NCBI RefSeq assembly: GCF_031583145.1
Contig: NZ_CP134050.1
Coordinates: 2,369,501-2,433,500 of the forward strand
Length of the DNA stretch: 64,000 bases
From: Brevibacillus brevis
GTDB taxonomy: Bacteria; Bacillota; Bacilli; Brevibacillales; Brevibacillaceae
Reading direction: 5' to 3'
Under the pieces are notes generated by a model. It worked only from the letters and a program-made list of their open reading frames with translations. It was not told where the DNA came from and did not search any database. The position numbers were made by a program, and so were the translations under genes. Positions within the stretch are counted from its first letter, which is position 1. Every line of letters begins with the position of its first letter. Shown piece by piece: positions 42,540-50,893 of the stretch.

Positions 42540-43727
42540 ATGAACGAATTGACATGCGTCATCATCGGAGGCGGCCATGCAGGGCTTCATGCGTTCAAAG
42601 CGATAAAAGATAAGACTCGGGGTATGGCAAACGGAAGGCGGATTCGGTTTGTTCTGTTCGACAAGCAGCCTGGTCATGTGCGCAAAGTGCTGTTGTTCCG
42701 TCCGGCTGTCAGCGGGGAAGAGATCGTGGTTCCCTGGACGCGTTGGTCTTCAGAAGGAATCGAATTCGTGCAAGGTGCGGTGACTTCTATCGATAGCGCG
42801 GAAAAACAGATTCGATATACGGATGGGGAAGGAAATGAAGCCAGAGCTCATTATGACCTTTTAGTTGTGGCGGTCGGCAGCATCGTTCGGCGGCCGGATC
42901 CCGCTCAGGGCGGTATCGCCTTGACCGACCCCCAAGCCGCGGCGGATATCCGGGAGCGCTGGCTCGCCAACCTGCAAAAGGCTGCACGAGAAACGAGTCC
43001 TGAAGAACGCAAGCGCTTGTTGACCGGTGTGGTTGCGGGAGCGGGCATCAGCGGAATCGAGACGTCCGCCGAACTGGCGCTCGCGATGCGGGAGGAAGCC
43101 TCCGCGCTCGGGCTGAATCCATCTGATATCTCCGTCTATTTGCTGAATGCGCAGGAGCGGCTGTTTCCGGAAGCTCCGGAGAAAGTGAGTCGGAAGCTGG
43201 AAATAACGCTCAAAGAATGTGGAGTGACAGTGCTGCACAATCGCAAGGCGATGCGGGAGGATGCAGGCGCGGTGACGCTCACCAATAGCGAAAGTCTGGC
43301 GGTTGGCCTTTGTGTATGGACGATTGGACTGATACCGAACCCGGCCCTGCGCAGCATGGGCTTGCCTCTTACTCCTGAAGGCCAGGTGCTGGTGGATGAA
43401 TGCTATCGCGTCCAGGGGGCGCCGGGCGTATACAGCATCGGGGACTGCGCGAGAATCGTCGATCCGAGGACCGGCAAGGCGGATCTGATGAGGTGTGGAG
43501 ATGGTGTACTTCAGGCGGATCGGCTGGGGAAAATTGTGATGGCCGATCTGGAGGGCCGCCCCGCACCGGTTCACAAATCGGTACCGCTGGATTTTTTCTG
43601 CATCGGCCTGGGTGAAAATCGCGGATTGGTGTGGGGACGCAAATGGGGGCTTACGATGATGATAACGGGAAAGCCCGCCTGGAAATTCAGGAATCTGGCG
43701 TGGGATGCAGGAAGCATGCTACGATAG
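42540..43727 (+). CDS. NAD(P)/FAD-dependent oxidoreductase, probable ECF41 target
   Basis: A 395-residue flavoprotein. CVIIGGGHAGLHAFKAI is the N-terminal FAD-binding GxGxxG; GVVAGAGISGIETSAELA the second dinucleotide fold for NAD(P)H; YSIGDCARI the C-terminal FAD contact. It resembles type II NADH dehydrogenases and related disulfide-independent reductases. ATG at 42540 follows GAGGGAAGG. Oxidoreductases are one of the classes of partners (carboxymuconolactone decarboxylases, oxidoreductases, epimerases) known to be encoded next to, and controlled by, ECF41 sigma factors. Confidence 0.85.
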   Translation: MNELTCVIIGGGHAGLHAFKAIKDKTRGMANGRRIRFVLFDKQPGHVRKVLLFRPAVSGEEIVVPWTRWSSEGIEFVQGAVTSIDSAEKQIRYTDGEGNEARAHYDLLVVAVGSIVRRPDPAQGGIALTDPQAAADIRERWLANLQKAARETSPEERKRLLTGVVAGAGISGIETSAELALAMREEASALGLNPSDISVYLLNAQERLFPEAPEKVSRKLEITLKECGVTVLHNRKAMREDAGAVTLTNSESLAVGLCVWTIGLIPNPALRSMGLPLTPEGQVLVDECYRVQGAPGVYSIGDCARIVDPRTGKADLMRCGDGVLQADRLGKIVMADLEGRPAPVHKSVPLDFFCIGLGENRGLVWGRKWGLTMMITGKPAWKFRNLAWDAGSMLR

Positions 43728-43784
43728 CGAAAAGAGACCAGGAATGGCCATGTTTTTAACAACCGGGAAAAGGTGAGACGGCGA

Positions 43785-44642
43785 ATGGAGGAATTGTACG
43801 CTCAATATAAAGCGCTGCTGTTCACGCTGGCTTATCAGCTGACAGGATCTGCGGCAGACGCGGAGGATGCGGTGCAGGACGTGTTTATGAAGGCATGCGA
43901 CGTACATCCTGAACGTTTGGAGGAGCCAAAAGCGTATTTGTGCAAAATGGTAACCAATCACTGCCTCAATCAGCAGAAGTCGGCCCGGAAGAGGCGGGAA
44001 ATGTACGTCGGTCCATGGCTCCCTGAACCGATTCCGACGCCTGAATCGGATACGCTCGAGACGACAGTCGTCCGTCACGATCTGCTGTCTTACGCCATGC
44101 TCGTTCTGTTGGAAAGGCTATCGCCGACAGAGCGGGCGGTTTTCGTCCTGCGTGAGGCGCTGGGTTTCGATTATTCCGAAATCGCCGAACTGCTCGGCAA
44201 GCAAGAGGCAAATTGCCGCAAGCTGATGAGCCGCGCAAAAAGCAAGATGGGAATATCCGAGGAGGAGCCAGTCGCTGCCGAAGCGGTCGAAATGGAATGG
44301 GTCAGCCGGTTCCTCACATCCCTCGAGCAAGGGAATGTCGATGATGTGATGTCTTTGTTGACTGAGGATGTCGTGTTCGTGGCCGACGGTGGCGGAAAAG
44401 CAGTTGCATTCAAACATCCGGTACAAACACGCGATCACGTGGCCCGAGTCCTGCTCGACGGGTTCAAAGCGACCATTTACCAGGGAAGATTTCGCTTTGA
44501 AATTGCCCCATTGAACGGCGAGGCCGGTATCCTCATCCGTTCGGGGGACGAAACCGTGGCCGCCTTATGTGTACAGCTTCGACGCGGCAAGCTTTGCCGA
44601 ATGTACGCCGTACGAAACCCGGAAAAGCTTGCCCGGATATAG
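43785..44642 (+). CDS. ECF41-type sigma factor with C-terminal SnoaL-like domain
   Basis: A 285-residue sigma factor. Region 2 (about 1-70: LFTLAYQLTGSAADAEDAVQ) and region 4 (LSPTERAVFVLREALGFDYS, then IAELLGKQEANCRKLMSRA) form the ECF core. The extra C-terminal domain, about 170-285, has the SnoaL/NTF2-like fold with VADGGGKAVAF and RNPEKLARI, matching the DGGGK and NPDKL motifs of the ECF41 group, where this domain replaces an anti-sigma factor. ATG at 43785 follows AAAAGGTG. It sits 57 bases after the oxidoreductase it probably controls. Confidence 0.9.
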   Translation: MEELYAQYKALLFTLAYQLTGSAADAEDAVQDVFMKACDVHPERLEEPKAYLCKMVTNHCLNQQKSARKRREMYVGPWLPEPIPTPESDTLETTVVRHDLLSYAMLVLLERLSPTERAVFVLREALGFDYSEIAELLGKQEANCRKLMSRAKSKMGISEEEPVAAEAVEMEWVSRFLTSLEQGNVDDVMSLLTEDVVFVADGGGKAVAFKHPVQTRDHVARVLLDGFKATIYQGRFRFEIAPLNGEAGILIRSGDETVAALCVQLRRGKLCRMYAVRNPEKLARI

Positions 44643-44652
44643 GGAATCGACT

Positions 44653-44721
44653 CAGGCTGACGGGTTCACCGTCAGCCTGTTGACGTACCGGGCAGGATCG
44701 TGCAAAGAGGGCACGATTGCC
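44653..44721 (+). terminator. Two hairpins after the sigma factor gene
   Basis: CAGGCTGACGG/CCGTCAGCCTG (44653-44679) is a perfect 11-bp stem but without a T run. A second stem, ATCGTGC/GCACGAT, with outer GGC/GCC, spans 44691-44721. They may terminate inefficiently or protect the mRNA end. Confidence 0.5.
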
Positions 44722-44814
44722 GCACCAGATGATAAAAGCTGCCCGCAGAGACAAAAAGAGAGGGCGGCGGGATGCCGCCAACTTGAATCCTAGGGGACAG
44801 ACAAAGATCTTTCC

Positions 44815-45360
44815 TTACAGATTTCTGTCTAACAACCTCCCCGTTTGTTCTGCCATCAACCGAGATGGAACAGGCATGCCATTCAAGATCCACCATTCTA
44901 CCGCCCCTACGACAGCAGCCCCAAAAAATTGGAGAAGAACATCCTCACGTATTCCTTGATTTTTCCCATTGGTTACATCCACTTCCACTTTATACTCTTG
45001 GACGACTAACTCAAGAAACCGACTACGAAAAGTAGCGGCACTTTTCGTGGTTAACATGGTGGAGAAAAATAAAAAGTTTTTCTCAAAGTAGTCGAACCAC
45101 ACGTAATTACCTTCTTGAAAAGTGAGATCAGATGCCGAGCGGCAAAGTTCCCGGAGTTTGTTCATGTGTTCTTCGATGATCTTGTCCAGCAGATCAAATT
45201 TATCCATGTAGTGAAGGTAGACGGTTGCCCGGTTCACATTTGCCCTGTCGGCAATTTCCTGAATGGTAATGTCATCCAGATTTTTTTCGGACATGAGTTC
45301 AAGTAACGCTTTTTTAATCGCTTCCTGAGATTTGAGAATTCTTCTGTCCACTTTCGCCAT
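44815..45360 (-). CDS. TetR/AcrR-family regulator
   Basis: A 181-residue regulator. KSQEAIKKALLELMSEKNLDD, then ITIQEIADRANVNRATVYLHY, is the TetR N-terminal helix-turn-helix. The C-terminal ligand domain resembles that of the TetR_C_33-like group. It is divergent from the CMD gene. Its promoter overlaps an inverted repeat, indicating autoregulation. This gene and the following block to about 48 kb are more A+T-rich than their surroundings, suggesting later acquisition. Confidence 0.88.
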   Translation of the reverse strand: MAKVDRRILKSQEAIKKALLELMSEKNLDDITIQEIADRANVNRATVYLHYMDKFDLLDKIIEEHMNKLRELCRSASDLTFQEGNYVWFDYFEKNFLFFSTMLTTKSAATFRSRFLELVVQEYKVEVDVTNGKNQGIREDVLLQFFGAAVVGAVEWWILNGMPVPSRLMAEQTGRLLDRNL

Positions 45361-45408
45361 CGTTCCGTCACCAAACTTTCCATGAGATCATCTACAAAAT
45401 GAATGGAT

Positions 45409-45426
45409 TTGTTGAATAATCAACAA
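45409..45426. promoter_or_regulatory. Perfect palindrome in the TetR leader
   Basis: TTGTTGA-ATAA-TCAACAA, a candidate second operator or hairpin between the tetR promoter and start codon. The 419-base gap 45361-45779 holds this, the tetR promoter/operator and a CMD promoter. Confidence 0.4.
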
Positions 45427-45470
45427 TTCGCGCTGTATTAACGATTGTATGGCTCTTGTATCTGTACTAA

Positions 45471-45508
45471 ATTATAGACAAATGACGATTAAGCAATCAA
45501 TGTCATTT
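45471..45508 (-). promoter_or_regulatory. tetR promoter with overlapping operator-like inverted repeat
   Basis: On the minus strand TTGATT (45500-45495) is 18 bases from TATAAT (45476-45471). The inverted repeat AAATGAC (45480-45486) / GTCATTT (45502-45508) spans the spacer and -35, a good site for self-repression. Confidence 0.6.
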
Positions 45509-45624
45509 ATTTATAGGGTGTGAAATGATATACCCTTTGACCATCAGCCTGCTAAAGCTTTGAAGCAAGAAGCTGTCCGACAGGAGACAGGGAAGCTTAC
45601 ACCATATCCAGGCTTGATTGCGAA

Positions 45625-45653
45625 TTGATCCACGATCGGTGGGAAGATATAGC
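45625..45653 (+). promoter_or_regulatory. Candidate promoter of the CMD gene
   Basis: TTGATC (45625-45630), 17-base spacer, TATAGC (45648-45653), 127 bases before the start codon. Confidence 0.45.
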
Positions 45654-45779
45654 AAGCACCTGGAAAATCGACATGTTTCACCCGTGCGAACAGTAGGTTG
45701 GAGCGCCGCTGTACAGTCGCAATTGCTGTCATTCTTGGGCAGACTCATTAAACACCCGCAACCAAAAAGGGAGGTATGT

Positions 45780-46550
45780 ATGAATCGAGTTGAGCGGAGC
45801 AAAGAAACGTACAAACAACTATTTGGTGATGGCGTACCTTCCGCGTATGCGACCGACCCTGATTTTCAGGATATCCTGAGCCGCTTTATTTTCGGGGAAG
45901 TTTTCTACCAAGGTCAGCTGCATCATATGGAGCGTGAGCTGATCACTTTGGTCGTGCTCACCGCCAATCAGTCATGGCCCCAGCTAAAAGCGCACGTGAA
46001 CGCTGCACTGAACGTTGGGCTGACACCGGTAGAGATCAAAGAGGCCCTTTACCAATGCGCACCATACCTTGGATTCCCCACAACGTTGAACGCCATCGCC
46101 GTGGCAAATGAGGTTTTCGAAGCGAGGAATATAGCGCTGCCCATTGAAAGTCAAAAGCAGGTTGAAGAAGAAAATCGTCATGAGAAGGGACTTGCCGTAC
46201 AGGTTGAAATTTTTGGCGATGTCATCGCCAACAATCGGGCGTCTGCTCCCTCTAATCAAAAGCATATCCAGGACTATCTTTCCGCTTTCTGCTTTGGCGA
46301 TTTTTACACCCGTAGTGGTCTTGCTTTAAAAATGCGCGAGCTGCTCACGCTGTGTATGGTGAGTTCGTTGGGAGGTTGTGAAAGCCAAGTGAAAGCTCAT
46401 GTACAGGGCAATCTCCATGTGGGAAATACCAAGGAAACCATGATCGCTGCCATCACGCACTGTCTTCCCTACATCGGTTTTCCCAGAGCGCTGAACGCAA
46501 TGGCTTGCATCAATGAAATCATTCCCGAAAAGCAAGAAGGGATGTTTTGA
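45780..46550 (+). CDS. Carboxymuconolactone decarboxylase family protein, two domains
   Basis: A 256-residue protein with two tandem CMD/AhpD-like domains (about 20-115 and 150-245). The repeats can be seen by eye: LITLVVLTANQSWPQLKAHVNAALNVG against LLTLCMVSSLGGCESQVKAHVQGNLHVG. The CxxC disulfide of AhpD is absent; one Cys remains in the second repeat. Activity is unclear; family members act as decarboxylases or redox enzymes. ATG at 45780 follows GGGAGG; upstream frame is not coding. Its usual companions in Bacillus, an SDR and a cupin, follow, the first as a relic. Confidence 0.88.
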   Translation: MNRVERSKETYKQLFGDGVPSAYATDPDFQDILSRFIFGEVFYQGQLHHMERELITLVVLTANQSWPQLKAHVNAALNVGLTPVEIKEALYQCAPYLGFPTTLNAIAVANEVFEARNIALPIESQKQVEEENRHEKGLAVQVEIFGDVIANNRASAPSNQKHIQDYLSAFCFGDFYTRSGLALKMRELLTLCMVSSLGGCESQVKAHVQGNLHVGNTKETMIAAITHCLPYIGFPRALNAMACINEIIPEKQEGMF

Positions 46551-46564
46551 ATTGGTCTATTCTG

Positions 46565-46687
46565 CAAGATAAAGTGGTCGTGTGATTACGGGGACTTCTT
46601 GAGGCATTGGAGAAGCGACCGCTATAGAGCCTGCAGCCAAGGGGGATGATTATTCGTCCACCCATTCAAGTCGGCTACTCATCATGA
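46565..46687 (+). pseudogene. Relic of a short-chain dehydrogenase/reductase (SDR)
   Basis: Codons from 46565 read QDKVVV, then after a 2-base frame change ITGTS, a TGA stop at 46600, and GIGEATAIEPAAKG: plainly the VVITGASSGIGEATAxELAAKG cofactor-binding start of an SDR, with one Ser codon now TGA. At 46646 the frame jumps to MIIRPPIQVGYSS and a stop at 46685-46687, like the RPxxQ C-terminus of this family. So about 200 central codons are missing and both ends remain. It has no ribosome site of its own. Confidence 0.75.
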
Positions 46688-46699
46688 AGGAGGATATAA

Positions 46700-47098
46700 A
46701 TGAAAAACGAACATTTGTGCAAGAGCACGATCTTCCCATTGGGCCAAAAAGTAGAACAATATTTTGTGGGCGATGCTTACTTGCAGATGGTGTTTACGGA
46801 TCCGAAGCCGCTGAATACAGCGATCGGGAATGTAACCTTTGCTCCTGGAGCTCGCAATAACTGGCACTCTCATCAGGCTGGGCAGGTCTTGTTGGTTACC
46901 GGCGGCGAGGGATGGTATCAAGAAGAAGGACAACCGGCTCAATTACTAAAAACAGGCGATGTGGTAAATATCCCGGCTCATGTAAAGCATTGGCATGGAG
47001 CAACGAAGGACAGTTGGTTTGTTCATCTAGCACTTACACCGGGGCAAACAGACTGGCTAGAACCCGTAACCGATGAAGAATATCGCAATCTTACGTAA
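46700..47098 (+). CDS. Cupin-domain protein
   Basis: A 132-residue single-domain cupin. NVTFAPGARNNWHSHQAGQVLLV is cupin motif 1 (metal-binding His pair and Glu/Gln region) and VVNIPAHVKHWHGA motif 2. Such cupins accompany CMD and SDR proteins in conserved Bacillus clusters of unknown function. ATG at 46700 follows AAGGAGGA. It is downstream of the CMD gene and the SDR relic. Confidence 0.88.
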   Translation: MKNEHLCKSTIFPLGQKVEQYFVGDAYLQMVFTDPKPLNTAIGNVTFAPGARNNWHSHQAGQVLLVTGGEGWYQEEGQPAQLLKTGDVVNIPAHVKHWHGATKDSWFVHLALTPGQTDWLEPVTDEEYRNLT

Positions 47099-47255
47099 AG
47101 GAAGGGAAAACATAGAGAAGGCAGCCGTGATGCGGCTGCCCTTTTTTTGTTTGAAAATCGGTTTCTATCTCTCGAATGGTTCAAACTACAAGGATGGGAG
47201 GGTAACTGGGGAAGATGACAAGAGACGAAGGAGGAAAAACCAGGATGAAATCATT

Positions 47256-47627
47256 GTGACCAGTTTATTCGTACAAGATCAAGACAAGGCACTGGAGTTT
47301 TACTCAGAAAAGCTGGGGTTTGTAAAAAAAGAAGACGTCCCCGTCGGAGAATATAGGTGGATTACACTTGTCTCTCCCGATGATCAGGAGGGTACCGAGC
47401 TTTTGCTCGAACCCAATAACCATCCTGCCGCAAAGGAGTATCAACAAAAGATATTTGCCGAGGGGATCCCAGCAACCATGTTTGGCGTTGCGGATATTCG
47501 AAACGAGTACCATCGATTACTGGAAAAAGGAGTAAAGTTTACGATGGAACCGACAAAAATGGGCGACGTCACAATTGCGGTCTTCGACGATACATGCGGC
47601 AACCTTATTCAGATCGTGCAGAAGTAG
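47256..47627 (+). CDS. VOC-family protein with disturbed start (possible frameshift)
   Basis: The frame codes a typical VOC/glyoxalase-fold protein: VTSLFVQDQDKALEFYSEKL, VGEYRWITLVSPDDQEG, TMEPTKMGDVTIAVFDDTCG. Its natural start would be ATG-AAA-ATC-ATT-GTG. The sequence has ATGAAATCATTGTGA at 47245, with GAAGGAGG ten bases upstream; one A is missing, so this ATG runs into a stop after four codons. Either the gene is disabled or the A was lost in sequencing. GTG at 47256 (124 residues) is possible but is 21 bases from the ribosome site. Confidence 0.6.
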   Translation: MTSLFVQDQDKALEFYSEKLGFVKKEDVPVGEYRWITLVSPDDQEGTELLLEPNNHPAAKEYQQKIFAEGIPATMFGVADIRNEYHRLLEKGVKFTMEPTKMGDVTIAVFDDTCGNLIQIVQK

Positions 47628-47721
47628 CTTCATGATGCAAGAGGGTTGGCGGATACCGGCTTCCTTGACCATTTCTTCCAGAAAGGCGTCCTCATAGCCT
47701 TGTTCAGACAAGTACAACTGG

Positions 47722-47757
47722 CTACCTCCGTCCGCATACGGAAGTAGCTTTTTTTGC
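47722..47757 (+). terminator. Terminator after the VOC gene
   Basis: GCTACCTCCGT (47722-47732) pairs with ACGGAAGTAGC (47739-47749, one mismatch), followed by eight T. Confidence 0.8.
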
Positions 47758-47792
47758 TTATACGGAGGCTTGAAAAGTTTGTTTTTAAAATA

Positions 47793-47845
47793 TTGACAAA
47801 TATCAGAAAACAATTTATTCTTTTCACTAAGGTAAGCGCTTAACC
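47793..47845 (+). promoter_or_regulatory. Promoter and operator of the ABC importer operon
   Basis: TTGACA (47793-47798), 17-base spacer, TATTCT (47816-47821), a near-ideal sigma-A promoter. GGTAAGCGCTTAACC at 47831-47845 lies just past the start point: a LacI-type operator with a 10-base palindromic core that also resembles cre. The 487-base gap 47628-48114 holds a terminator, this promoter and a second site. Confidence 0.75.
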
Positions 47846-47908
47846 TGATTTTTATGCTTATCTTTCTGAAATATTTTGCTAGATCTTTTTATATTCTCTG
47901 CGAAATAA

Positions 47909-47922
47909 GGTAAGCGTTTTCG
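47909..47922 (+). promoter_or_regulatory. Second LacI-type operator-like site before the importer
   Basis: GGTAAGCGTTTTCG shares GGTAAGCG with the site at 47831, 78 bases away, a spacing that would allow looping by a LacI-family tetramer or two dimers. Confidence 0.45.
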
Positions 47923-48114
47923 TTTTTGGGCCCATGACAGAGGAGATCCCCAAAAATCCGCTGTAACAAAAAACGTATCCGAAATTGCGGGTGCTGGAAA
48001 TCTGGCGGGAACCTGCGCAATCGGCGAAGGGAGGAAAATCTGCAAGTCTATGGCTGCGATGTTTCACCGGGCATTCGCAAAGACAACAAGAGAAAAGAGA
48101 AGGAGCGTGGATTC

Positions 48115-49164
48115 ATGCGACGCAAAATCAAGACATGGGTTGGCATGCTGCTGGCATGCTTGCTGCTCACGGCGGGGTGCGGGTCCTCGAACGCCGGGCA
48201 GGCCGGGAAACCATCGAACAGGCTGACCGTTTACACGGCTTTTCCGGAACAGGAAGTGATCCCGTACATCGAAGCTTTCCGCAAAGAAACAGGCATCGAC
48301 GTCAAATTCGTTCGTTTGTCCGCAGGGGAGACACTTGTCAGGCTCCAGGCGGAAAAAAATGCGCCGCAGGCCAGCGTCTGGTACGGCGGACCGTCTGATA
48401 CGTTCCATGCGGCTGCACAGGAAGGCCTGCTGGAAAAGTATCAGCCGAAGGAAGCCGCGCAGCTCCCCAAACGTTTTACCGACCCACAGGGGTACTGGTC
48501 GCCCGTGTACGTAGGCGCGCTCGGTTTTGCAGTAAATGAGGAATGGCTGAAGAAAAAAGGTCTATCGGCACCGGAAAGCTGGGACGATCTGCTGAAGCCG
48601 GAGTATGCCGATAACGTGGTCATGGCGCACCCAGGTGCCTCGGGGACTGCCTATACCGTGCTGGCCACCCTGGTGCAGATGATGGGTGAGGAGAAGGCAT
48701 TCGCGTACTTGAAAAAGCTTGACGCCCACATGCGCCAGTACACGAAATCCGGAAGTGCCCCGGCGAAACAAGCAGGGCTGGGCGAAACCGGCGTCGGCAT
48801 TTCCTTCGCCCATGACATCCTCGCACCGAAAAGCGAAGGCTATCCGCTTCTGCTCACGTTCCCCAAAGAAGGAACCGGGTATGAAATCGGCGCGGTGGCG
48901 CTGATCAAAAACGGTCCCGCGGATGAATTGGAAAATGCCAAGAAGTTCATCGATTGGACTGCGGGTCTCGAATCGCAAAATTTGTACGCCAAAACGAAAA
49001 CGTTCCGTCTGCCTGTCCGCCCCGACGCGGAAGTTCCGGAGGGGGCGGTCACCTTCGACAAGATCAAGCTGGCCGATTACGACGCAGTCTGGGCCGGAGA
49101 ACACCGGAAGGAGCTGGTGAAAAAGTTCGAGACCGAAGTCAGGGGGCAGTCGGGAGTCAAATAA
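48115..49164 (+). CDS. ABC substrate-binding lipoprotein, Fbp/Afu type (putative inositol phosphate binder)
   Basis: A 349-residue lipoprotein: signal MRRKIKTWVGMLLACLLLTA with lipobox LTAG-C. The mature part is a type-2 periplasmic-binding fold of the iron/thiamine/phosphorylated-sugar group (RLTVYTAFPEQEVIPYIEAF, SVWYGGPSDTFHAAAQEGLL, AHPGASGTAYTVLATLVQ). The adjacent Tyr-Tyr pair that binds Fe3+ in FbpA is absent, so iron is unlikely. Relatives (AfuA) bind hexose phosphates. With phytases and iol genes around, lower inositol phosphates are an attractive ligand, which is inference. ATG at 48115 follows GAAGGAG. Confidence 0.82.
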   Translation: MRRKIKTWVGMLLACLLLTAGCGSSNAGQAGKPSNRLTVYTAFPEQEVIPYIEAFRKETGIDVKFVRLSAGETLVRLQAEKNAPQASVWYGGPSDTFHAAAQEGLLEKYQPKEAAQLPKRFTDPQGYWSPVYVGALGFAVNEEWLKKKGLSAPESWDDLLKPEYADNVVMAHPGASGTAYTVLATLVQMMGEEKAFAYLKKLDAHMRQYTKSGSAPAKQAGLGETGVGISFAHDILAPKSEGYPLLLTFPKEGTGYEIGAVALIKNGPADELENAKKFIDWTAGLESQNLYAKTKTFRLPVRPDAEVPEGAVTFDKIKLADYDAVWAGEHRKELVKKFETEVRGQSGVK

Positions 49165-49192
49165 AAGTCTGCCTTGGAAGGAGCTGATGCGT

Positions 49193-50893
49193 ATGGCAAG
49201 TGACATGACGGTCTCCACGAAGCCAAAGCGGGAAAGAGGCGGTTTCATCCGGGTAAAAATGCTGGCGCGGGAGCCGTTCTTGCTCGGACTGATTGTTCTG
49301 GTCTTCTTGTCGCTGTTCCTGTTTGCCGTCCTGCCGATCTACCAGGTGATCAAAGTAACGGTCGTCGGTGATGCGGGAGCCGATCTTTCCAAAATCGGAG
49401 AAGTCCTGCAGGGTCATTTTCTTCATGTGATGTGGAACAGCATTCAATTGGGGCTCCTGTCCGCGGTGCTGTCCACGGTAGTTGGATTCGTGTTTGCCTT
49501 CGCCATTGCACGGACGGACATCAGGGGCAAGCGTCTGTTTCACTTGATTGCCCTCTTGCCGATCATCTCGCCGCCGTTCGTTCTGGCCTTGTCGACGATT
49601 TTGCTGTTCGGGCGCAACGGAATCATCACCCACGGCCTGCTCGGGCTGGAAGATGCGGACGTGTATGGGCTTGGCAGTCTAGTTTTTATCCAGACAATGG
49701 CGTTCTTTCCCCTTGCGTACCTGAACCTGCGGGGAGTCCTCGAATCGATCAATCCGTCGGTGGAAGATGCCTCGCTCAATCTGGGAGCAAGCCGGTGGCA
49801 AGTCTTCCGCACGGTCACCCTCCCGTTGGCGGTTCCGGGCATTTTTAGCTCGCTCCTGATCGTGTTCATCAAGTCGATTGAAGACTTCGGCAATCCGATG
49901 GTACTGGCGGGAGACTATTCGACGCTGGCCGTCCAGGCGTATTTGGAGATCACCGGGATGTACGATCTGCGATCGGGATCGTTCATGGCTGTTGCCATCC
50001 TGCTGCCTTCTATCACCGCCTTCTTGATCCAAAAGCACTGGCTCAGCAAAAAATCGTACGTCACCGTGACGGGAAAGCCGACCCAATCGTCCGTCCGCAT
50101 GGGTGAAAAGCGCATGGTGTACCCGCTCTTTGCCTTTTGCGCATTGGTCACGTCTGTCGTCCTGCTGTTTTACGGGACGGTGGCTGCCGGGGCATTCATC
50201 AAGCTGTGGGGGATCAACTTCACCTTTACCCTGGAGCATTTTTCCTACATCTTCACGCTCGGATTCGATTCCATCCTCAATTCCACCCTGCTGGCGGCAG
50301 CGTCCACGCCGCTCACGGCCATTTTGGGAATGGCGATCGCCTGGCTGGTGGTGAGGGAATCGTTCATCGGGAAAAAGGTGATGGAGCTGTCCTCGATCCT
50401 GACGTTTGCCGTTCCCGGCACGGTGGTCGGAATCGGCTACGTGCTCGCGTTCAACAAGCCGCCATTGCTTTTGACGGGAACGGCGCTGATTCTCATTGCC
50501 GCCTTTACATTCCGCAACATGTCGGTGGGGATTGAAGCCGGGACCAACAGCCTGAGGCAGATCGATGCATCGATCGAGGAGGCGTCGAAGAATTTGGGGG
50601 CGAGCAGCTTTGTCACCTTCTGGCGCATTTCGCTGCCGCTGATGAGGTCCGCGCTGTTCTCCGGACTCGTCTACTCGTTCGTACGCTCGATGACGTCCAT
50701 CAGCGCGGTCATTTTCCTCGTTTCCGCGAACTGGAATTTGCTGACCGTCTCGATTCTTTCTCAGGTTGAAGCGAGCAGGCTCGGGGCCGCTTCGGCGTAC
50801 TGCGTTCTCTTGATCGCAATGATCTTGTTCGCGATTGGCCTGCTGCAATTTCTCGTTAACCAACTCCAGCCAAAGAACAGGAGGAGAGCATGA
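49193..50893 (+). CDS. ABC permease, fused double-domain Fbp/Afu type
   Basis: A 566-residue permease formed of two fused halves with about 12 membrane helices. Each has the EAA loop that docks with the ATPase: EDASLNLGASRWQVFRTVTLPL (first half) and EEASKNLGASSFVTFWRISLPL (second half). This layout is typical of AfuB/FbpB. ATG at 49193 is nine bases past GGAAGGAG; ATG at 49187 is closer but possible. It is the middle gene of the importer operon and abuts the ATPase gene. Confidence 0.9.
   Translation: MASDMTVSTKPKRERGGFIRVKMLAREPFLLGLIVLVFLSLFLFAVLPIYQVIKVTVVGDAGADLSKIGEVLQGHFLHVMWNSIQLGLLSAVLSTVVGFVFAFAIARTDIRGKRLFHLIALLPIISPPFVLALSTILLFGRNGIITHGLLGLEDADVYGLGSLVFIQTMAFFPLAYLNLRGVLESINPSVEDASLNLGASRWQVFRTVTLPLAVPGIFSSLLIVFIKSIEDFGNPMVLAGDYSTLAVQAYLEITGMYDLRSGSFMAVAILLPSITAFLIQKHWLSKKSYVTVTGKPTQSSVRMGEKRMVYPLFAFCALVTSVVLLFYGTVAAGAFIKLWGINFTFTLEHFSYIFTLGFDSILNSTLLAAASTPLTAILGMAIAWLVVRESFIGKKVMELSSILTFAVPGTVVGIGYVLAFNKPPLLLTGTALILIAAFTFRNMSVGIEAGTNSLRQIDASIEEASKNLGASSFVTFWRISLPLMRSALFSGLVYSFVRSMTSISAVIFLVSANWNLLTVSILSQVEASRLGAASAYCVLLIAMILFAIGLLQFLVNQLQPKNRRRA

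Noticed and set aside
47517-47813. Minus-strand frame with LYLSEQGYEDAFLEEMVKEA near its centre
   Set aside because: The stretch looks protein-like, but the frame runs through a good plus-strand terminator and into the VOC gene, and lacks a ribosome site. It may be a small relic, but I cannot identify it.
47831-47845. Operator at 47831 as a plain CcpA cre site only
   Set aside because: It fits cre partly, but the same extended GGTnAAGCG pattern recurs at several promoters of the island beside a LacI-type gene. A CcpA role is kept as an alternative, not as the sole call.
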